From Thermaurantiacus tibetensis (lineage in GTDB: Bacteria; Pseudomonadota; Alphaproteobacteria; Sphingomonadales; Sphingomonadaceae), in NCBI RefSeq assembly GCF_015354055.1, contig NZ_JACHTM010000001.1, positions 496,001-560,000 on the forward strand: DNA of 64,000 nucleotides, written 5' to 3'. Under the pieces are notes generated by a model. That model made no database searches. It worked only from the letters and a program-made list of their open reading frames with translations, and was not told where the DNA came from. Position numbers and translations under genes: made by a program. Positions 60,978-64,000 of this stretch are shown piece by piece. Each line of letters begins with the position of its first letter. Position 1 is the stretch's first letter.

Positions 60978-61822
60978 GCTCAGCACCTATTCAATCCCTG
61001 GTGTTGGCGGCGATGCGTTGATTCGATGGCGGCATCTGGGAGGTGCTGCTGATGTCGGGCGTGTGGTTGCTGAGCGAGGCGCAGATGCGGCGCATTGAGC
61101 CGTTTTTCCCGCTTTCTCATGGGGTTCCGCGAGTGGATGATCGGCGGGTGATCTCCGGGATCGTCTTCGTGCTCAGGAACGGCCTGCGCTGGCGGGGTGC
61201 GCTGCCGGCCCAGGGGCCGCACAAGACCTGTCACACAACCGGTTCATCCGCTGGAGCCGCCTGGGCGTGTTCAACTCGATCTTCGCCGAGCTGGCGGCCA
61301 GGGCCGGCAAGCCCGACAGGCTGATGATCGACGCGACGCAGCTGAAGGCCCATCGAACCGCTGCCAGTCTGTTCAACAGGGGCTCTTCCCCGAAATATCG
61401 GGCGCGACCTGTGGCGGACCGAACTCCAGGCTGCATGCTGTCACCGTCGGCCAGGGGCGGCCCTTGGTCATGCTCCTGACCGAAGGCCAGGCCAGCGTCA
61501 CCGGGGCGCTGCGTTGCTGCGCAATGCCTTACCGCCAGCCAGGGAGCCGATCGCCGACAAGGGCTATGTCGGCAACGGCTTCCGCAACGCCTTGGCCGAG
61601 CGCGGCACCGCCGCCTGCATCCCTTCCAAATCCAGCCGCACGACCGCCATTCCGCATGCCCCCGTCCTCTACCGCCAGCGCCACAAGATCGAGATCATGT
61701 TCGGCCGCCTGAAAGCCTGTCGCCGCATCCCCATCCGCTACGACCGCTGCGCACACGCCTTCTTCTCAGCCGTCTGCATCGCAGCCACCGTCATCTTCTG
61801 GCGTGGTCAATGAGTCCTGAGC
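60978..61822 (+). mobile_element. IS5-family insertion sequence, decayed
   Basis: 845 bases bounded by inverted ends (left GCTCAGCACCTATTCA, right read inward GCTCAGGACTCATTGA) and flanked by identical CTAG at 60974-60977 and 61823-61826, the YTAR-type target duplication of IS5 relatives. The ends are intact, but the transposase is broken in several places. The right CTAG overlaps the stop codon of the neighbouring VIT1-like remnant. Confidence 0.88.
61052..61813 (+). pseudogene. IS5-family (IS427-like) transposase with several frameshifts
   Basis: The family sequence is spread over changing frames: LSEAQMRRIEPFFPLSHGVP and VFVLRNGLRWRG, then after a shift near 61230 FNSIFAELAARAGKPDRLMI and DATQLKAHRTAASL. 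After another near 61380, NSRLHAV and GRPLVMLLTEGQ follow; after one near 61505, PPAREPIADKGYVGNGFR, RQRHKIEIMFGRLK and CIAATVIFW. At least three indels are needed to restore one protein. Not active. Confidence 0.88.
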
Positions 61823-62522
61823 CTAGAACGCCACGTCTCCCACGGTGTAGCTGACGAGGATGGTGAAGGCGGCCACGATCAGCGTCCGGACCAGAGTTCG
61901 CTTCACATGGATCCCCCCCCCGCCCGGACCCCGGCCACCGAAATCGCCACCAGCGACACCAGCACCGAGACAGTGATGAGCGGCAGCTCGATCCGCGCCG
62001 GCGGATACCATGCGAGCAGGAAGGCAATGGCGGCGCCCAGCCCGAAGGCGAGCGCCGCGCCGGTGCCTGCAGTCGCGACGTGCGCCGCCGACACCAGCCG
62101 CACGATCCCGTGCTCGCGCTCCAGCGCTGCCTTCAGCGGCGAGCGCCGCATCAGCCATCCACCACCTCCCCGGCAAGCTCCGGCGCCGGCTCCTTCGCCA
62201 CGTAGACGGCAACGATCTCGGCCCGTTCGGCCTCCCGCCCGGCCTTCGGTTCCTGCCGCTCCTCGGCAGTCGCGGCGATCTGCCCGTCCCGCTCCGCTGC
62301 CGTCTCGGCCCACTTGGCTTCGCCTGGGGTCGGCATTTCCGCGACGATTGCCGAGCTCCCGGCAATCAGCGGCGTCCGCTTGCTTGCTCCTGCGCCGCTA
62401 AACCCGAGGAGAAGGCCCGCCGGGCTGATGATCCTGTCCTGCGCCGCAGGCGCCCAGGCCCGGCGTGACTGCCGCTGGCCGAGATGATGCGCGAGGTCAG
62501 ATCCGAAGGAACGCGCCGCCAT
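61823..62522 (-). pseudogene. VIT1/CCC1-family Fe/Mn transporter, frameshifted
   Basis: Read right to left, pieces of a VIT-family protein follow in order. SRRAWAPAAQDRIISPAGLL and LGFSGAGASKRTPLIAG form the first helices, AERAEIVAVYVAKEPAPELA the cytoplasmic helix, LIAFLLAWYPP-type AIAFLLAWYPPARIELPLIT and RAGGG the later helices, and KRTLVRTLIVAAFTILVSYT the last helix. A shift is needed near 62153 (TGATG) and another in a run of nine C (61913-61921). The normally well conserved MSMAAGEYVS region is also altered. ATG 62522 may be the old start. Some pieces could still be translated as coupled small peptides (ATG 62151; GTG 61906). Confidence 0.65.
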
Positions 62523-63042
62523 GCTTCTCCTTCCGTCCAGCCGCCTGCTATCGCCACGGTCGCGCCGGGGACAGGCCGGCGACAAGCCGGCGACAAGTTG
62601 CCTTCGGCGATGTGGCGCGAGCACTCCGGCCGACCGTGAACGCGTTCCGCAACTTCGCGGGTCGGCGTTGCTGCCTGAGCGACAGCGGCGTCACGCCCAA
62701 GGAGAAATGGGGGAGATGTTGACCCGGTGCAGGCCGTCTTCGCCCGGCGGCGCCATGCCGTGCTCCGGGCCTTGCCGAATGTCGGCAGGCGCTCGGCTCA
62801 CCCGTACCCGATCGGGCATCGAGACCCGCAACCGGACCTGTGGCAGTCGATCATTGCAAAACTGCCTGGTCGACGCCGAATGCCGCCCCGGCCGCATGCA
62901 CACGGACGCGAGGGAAGGCGGATCGCGGTGCGAGGGCAAGGCTCTTGGCCTTCGCTTGCCCGGCACGCTGTGCGGCAAGACGGACAATGCAGCCGATGGG
63001 GCTGCGGACCGGCGGAGCGCCGGCCGCGGCCCTCGGAAAAGA
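62523..63042. other. intergenic region without a supported gene
   Basis: 520 bases between the VIT1 remnant and the tRNA gene. Reading frames in all directions have no recognisable family, no good ribosome site and shadow-like composition. A tandem CCGGCGACAAG pair lies near 62578-62600. Confidence 0.5.
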
Positions 63043-63119
63043 TGGTCGGGGAAAGAGGATTCGAACCTCCGGCCCCCGCCTCCCGAAGACGGTGCTCTAC
63101 CAGGCTGAGCTATTCCCCG
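63043..63119 (-). tRNA. tRNA-Pro (anticodon CGG)
   Basis: 77 bases including an encoded CCA end. The acceptor stem is CGGGGAA / TTCCCCG, and the D arm GCTCAGCCTGGTAGAGC. The anticodon stem is CCGTC / GGCGG with loop TTCGGGA, giving anticodon CGG for codon CCG. The T arm is GGAGGTTCGAATCCTCT, and the discriminator base is A. All four stems pair. Confidence 0.97.
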
Positions 63120-63130
63120 GACCGTCAGGC

Positions 63131-63160
63131 GAGATAGGAGGGCGAGGCGGGGTGCGTCAA
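63131..63160 (-). promoter_or_regulatory. promoter of tRNA-Pro
   Basis: On the minus strand TTGACG (63160-63155), an 18-base spacer and TATCTC (63136-63131) end 11 bases before the mature tRNA 5' end. Confidence 0.55.
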
Positions 63161-63185
63161 CCCCTGGGGGCGCGTTGCGCCCGGC

Positions 63186-64000
63186 TCAGACGGACGCTCC
63201 GCAGAGCGCCCGAAGGGCCTCAATGTCCACGATCTTCTCCCGCGGAGCGCCGGGCCGGGCAGCGGCCACCTCGGCGCGATCGATCGCCTCCCAGTCGGCG
63301 AAGCTCGACGGCCTCACCCTCCGTTCGGCAAGCACCGCCAGCAGGCCCGCGCGCCCCGGGCGGCCGGCCGGCGGGGCGCCTTCCGCCCGGATCCGCTCGA
63401 TGACGGCAAAGCCATCCGGCCGGTTGGTGCCGATGGTGCCCGAAGGCCCGCGCTTGGCCCAGCCGACGCACCACAGCCGCTCGGCAATCCGCCCGTCGTC
63501 GTTGGCGAAGCGGCCGCCGCGCGCGTCGAAGGCAGCGCCCTCGAGCGGCAGCGAGCGGTAGCCAATCGCGGCAATCACCAGCCCGCAGGGGATGATGCGG
63601 GTCTCGCCCGTGTCGATGGCGTTCCCGGCCTCGTCCACCCGGGTGAGCGCCACCTCGATGCCTTCCACCCGCTCGGAGCCCAGAATGCGCGAAGGGCGGT
63701 GGAAGAAGGCGAAGTGGATGCGCACCGGCTTGGCCGGGTCGGGCCCGGCGGCCGCGAACCGGCGCAGCACCTCGACGACCCGCCGCTGGCCGGTCTCGAG
63801 CGTGGCGTCGCCCGCAGGGTCGGGCAGGTCCTCCGGGCGCACCACCGGGGTTGCGCGCGCAAGCTCACCGAGCTCGCCCACCTCCTTCAGCGTGAAGCTC
63901 GCCTGGTAGGGGCCGCGGCGGCCGAGGATATGCACGTCACGCACTGCCGAGCGTTCGAGCGCCGCCAGTGCATGGGCGGCGATGTCGCTGCCCGCGAGTT
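63186..64000 (-). CDS. adrenodoxin-reductase-type ferredoxin-NADP reductase, partial
   Basis: FAD/NADPH enzyme of the FprA/adrenodoxin reductase family that passes electrons between NADPH and ferredoxins. Only the C-terminal ~270 residues are in the window; the frame continues through the right edge (GSDIAAHALAALERSAVRDV), so the GTG at 63944 is an internal valine. Family blocks are VHILGRRGPYQASFT (NADPH side), IPCGLVIAAIGYRS, LWCVGWAKRGPSGTIGTNRP (FAD site) and the C-terminal helix. The gene is on the same strand as the tRNA, which follows it. Confidence 0.88.
   Translation of the reverse strand, partial: LAGSDIAAHALAALERSAVRDVHILGRRGPYQASFTLKEVGELGELARATPVVRPEDLPDPAGDATLETGQRRVVEVLRRFAAAGPDPAKPVRIHFAFFHRPSRILGSERVEGIEVALTRVDEAGNAIDTGETRIIPCGLVIAAIGYRSLPLEGAAFDARGGRFANDDGRIAERLWCVGWAKRGPSGTIGTNRPDGFAVIERIRAEGAPPAGRPGRAGLLAVLAERRVRPSSFADWEAIDRAEVAAARPGAPREKIVDIEALRALCGASV

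Noticed and set aside
62527-63137. Protein-coding genes before the tRNA
   Set aside because: Frames end in the translated tRNA antisense (a known false-positive pattern) and show no signals of coding.

Overview
The window is a GC-rich alphaproteobacterial chromosome segment. Its first 38 kb is most of a photosynthesis gene cluster (PGC) for bacteriochlorophyll a, a type-2 reaction centre with LH1, and spirilloxanthin-type carotenoid finishing steps. The only Mg-protoporphyrin cyclase seen is the oxygen-dependent AcsF, which fits an aerobic anoxygenic phototroph. The gene order, the TonB-receptor/phytase locus and the receptor style suggest Sphingomonadales or a near relative; this is an inference, with no 16S or marker search behind it.

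Layout. 1-4751 (minus): bchG with a PucC-like partner, the redox repressor ppsR and its antirepressor ppaA. 5052-20311 (plus): a tightly overlapping operon bchF-N-B-H-L-M-lhaA-puhA-B-C-orf-acsF-puhE-hemA. An SLC13-type transporter follows at 20377-22191 and meets the puf genes tail to tail. 22254-30701 (minus): bchC-X-Y-Z-pufB-A-L-M-C read right to left. 30845-34417: crtF (minus) and crtD-crtC (plus), diverging from a shared control region. 34438-38217 (minus): bchI-D-O and a 41-residue membrane microprotein. PpsR-type boxes (TGT-N12-ACA or ACG) sit in front of bchG, between ppaA and bchF, and as pairs exactly 8 bases apart in front of bchC and between crtF and crtD. Together they form a coherent light/oxygen regulon.

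38228-43200 is an accessory junction: an SGNH hydrolase and a hexapeptide acyltransferase, a truncated IS256 transposase, a T7-G10 tract, an acyl-protein synthetase (LuxE-like) with an in-frame amber codon, and a LuxC-like acyl-CoA reductase. 43230-48696 looks like a phytate/organophosphate scavenging locus: a TonB receptor diverging from a purple-acid-type phosphatase and a lipoprotein beta-propeller phytase, with a three-repeat Pho-box-like site between them.

48813-60269 is mostly housekeeping (thioredoxin, AhpD-like protein, LepA, retropepsin-like protease, GST, class I fumarase, class I ribonucleotide reductase with two NrdR boxes). It is interrupted at 51509-53240 by a scar: a two-gene small-protein cassette flanked by a second degenerate copy of the lepA 3' end, an AT-rich orphan gene and a cluster of hairpins. 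60578-64000 holds a small secreted protein, a decayed IS5-family element with intact CTAG target duplications, a decayed VIT1-family transporter gene, tRNA-Pro(CGG) and the end of a ferredoxin-NADP reductase gene.

I found no wholly new multi-gene system. The best candidates for unreported features are the bchO-coupled microprotein, the crtD/crtC junction without a start codon, the lepA-tail cassette, the Pho-controlled phytase/receptor locus and a ribonucleotide reductase with no ATP-cone in either subunit.
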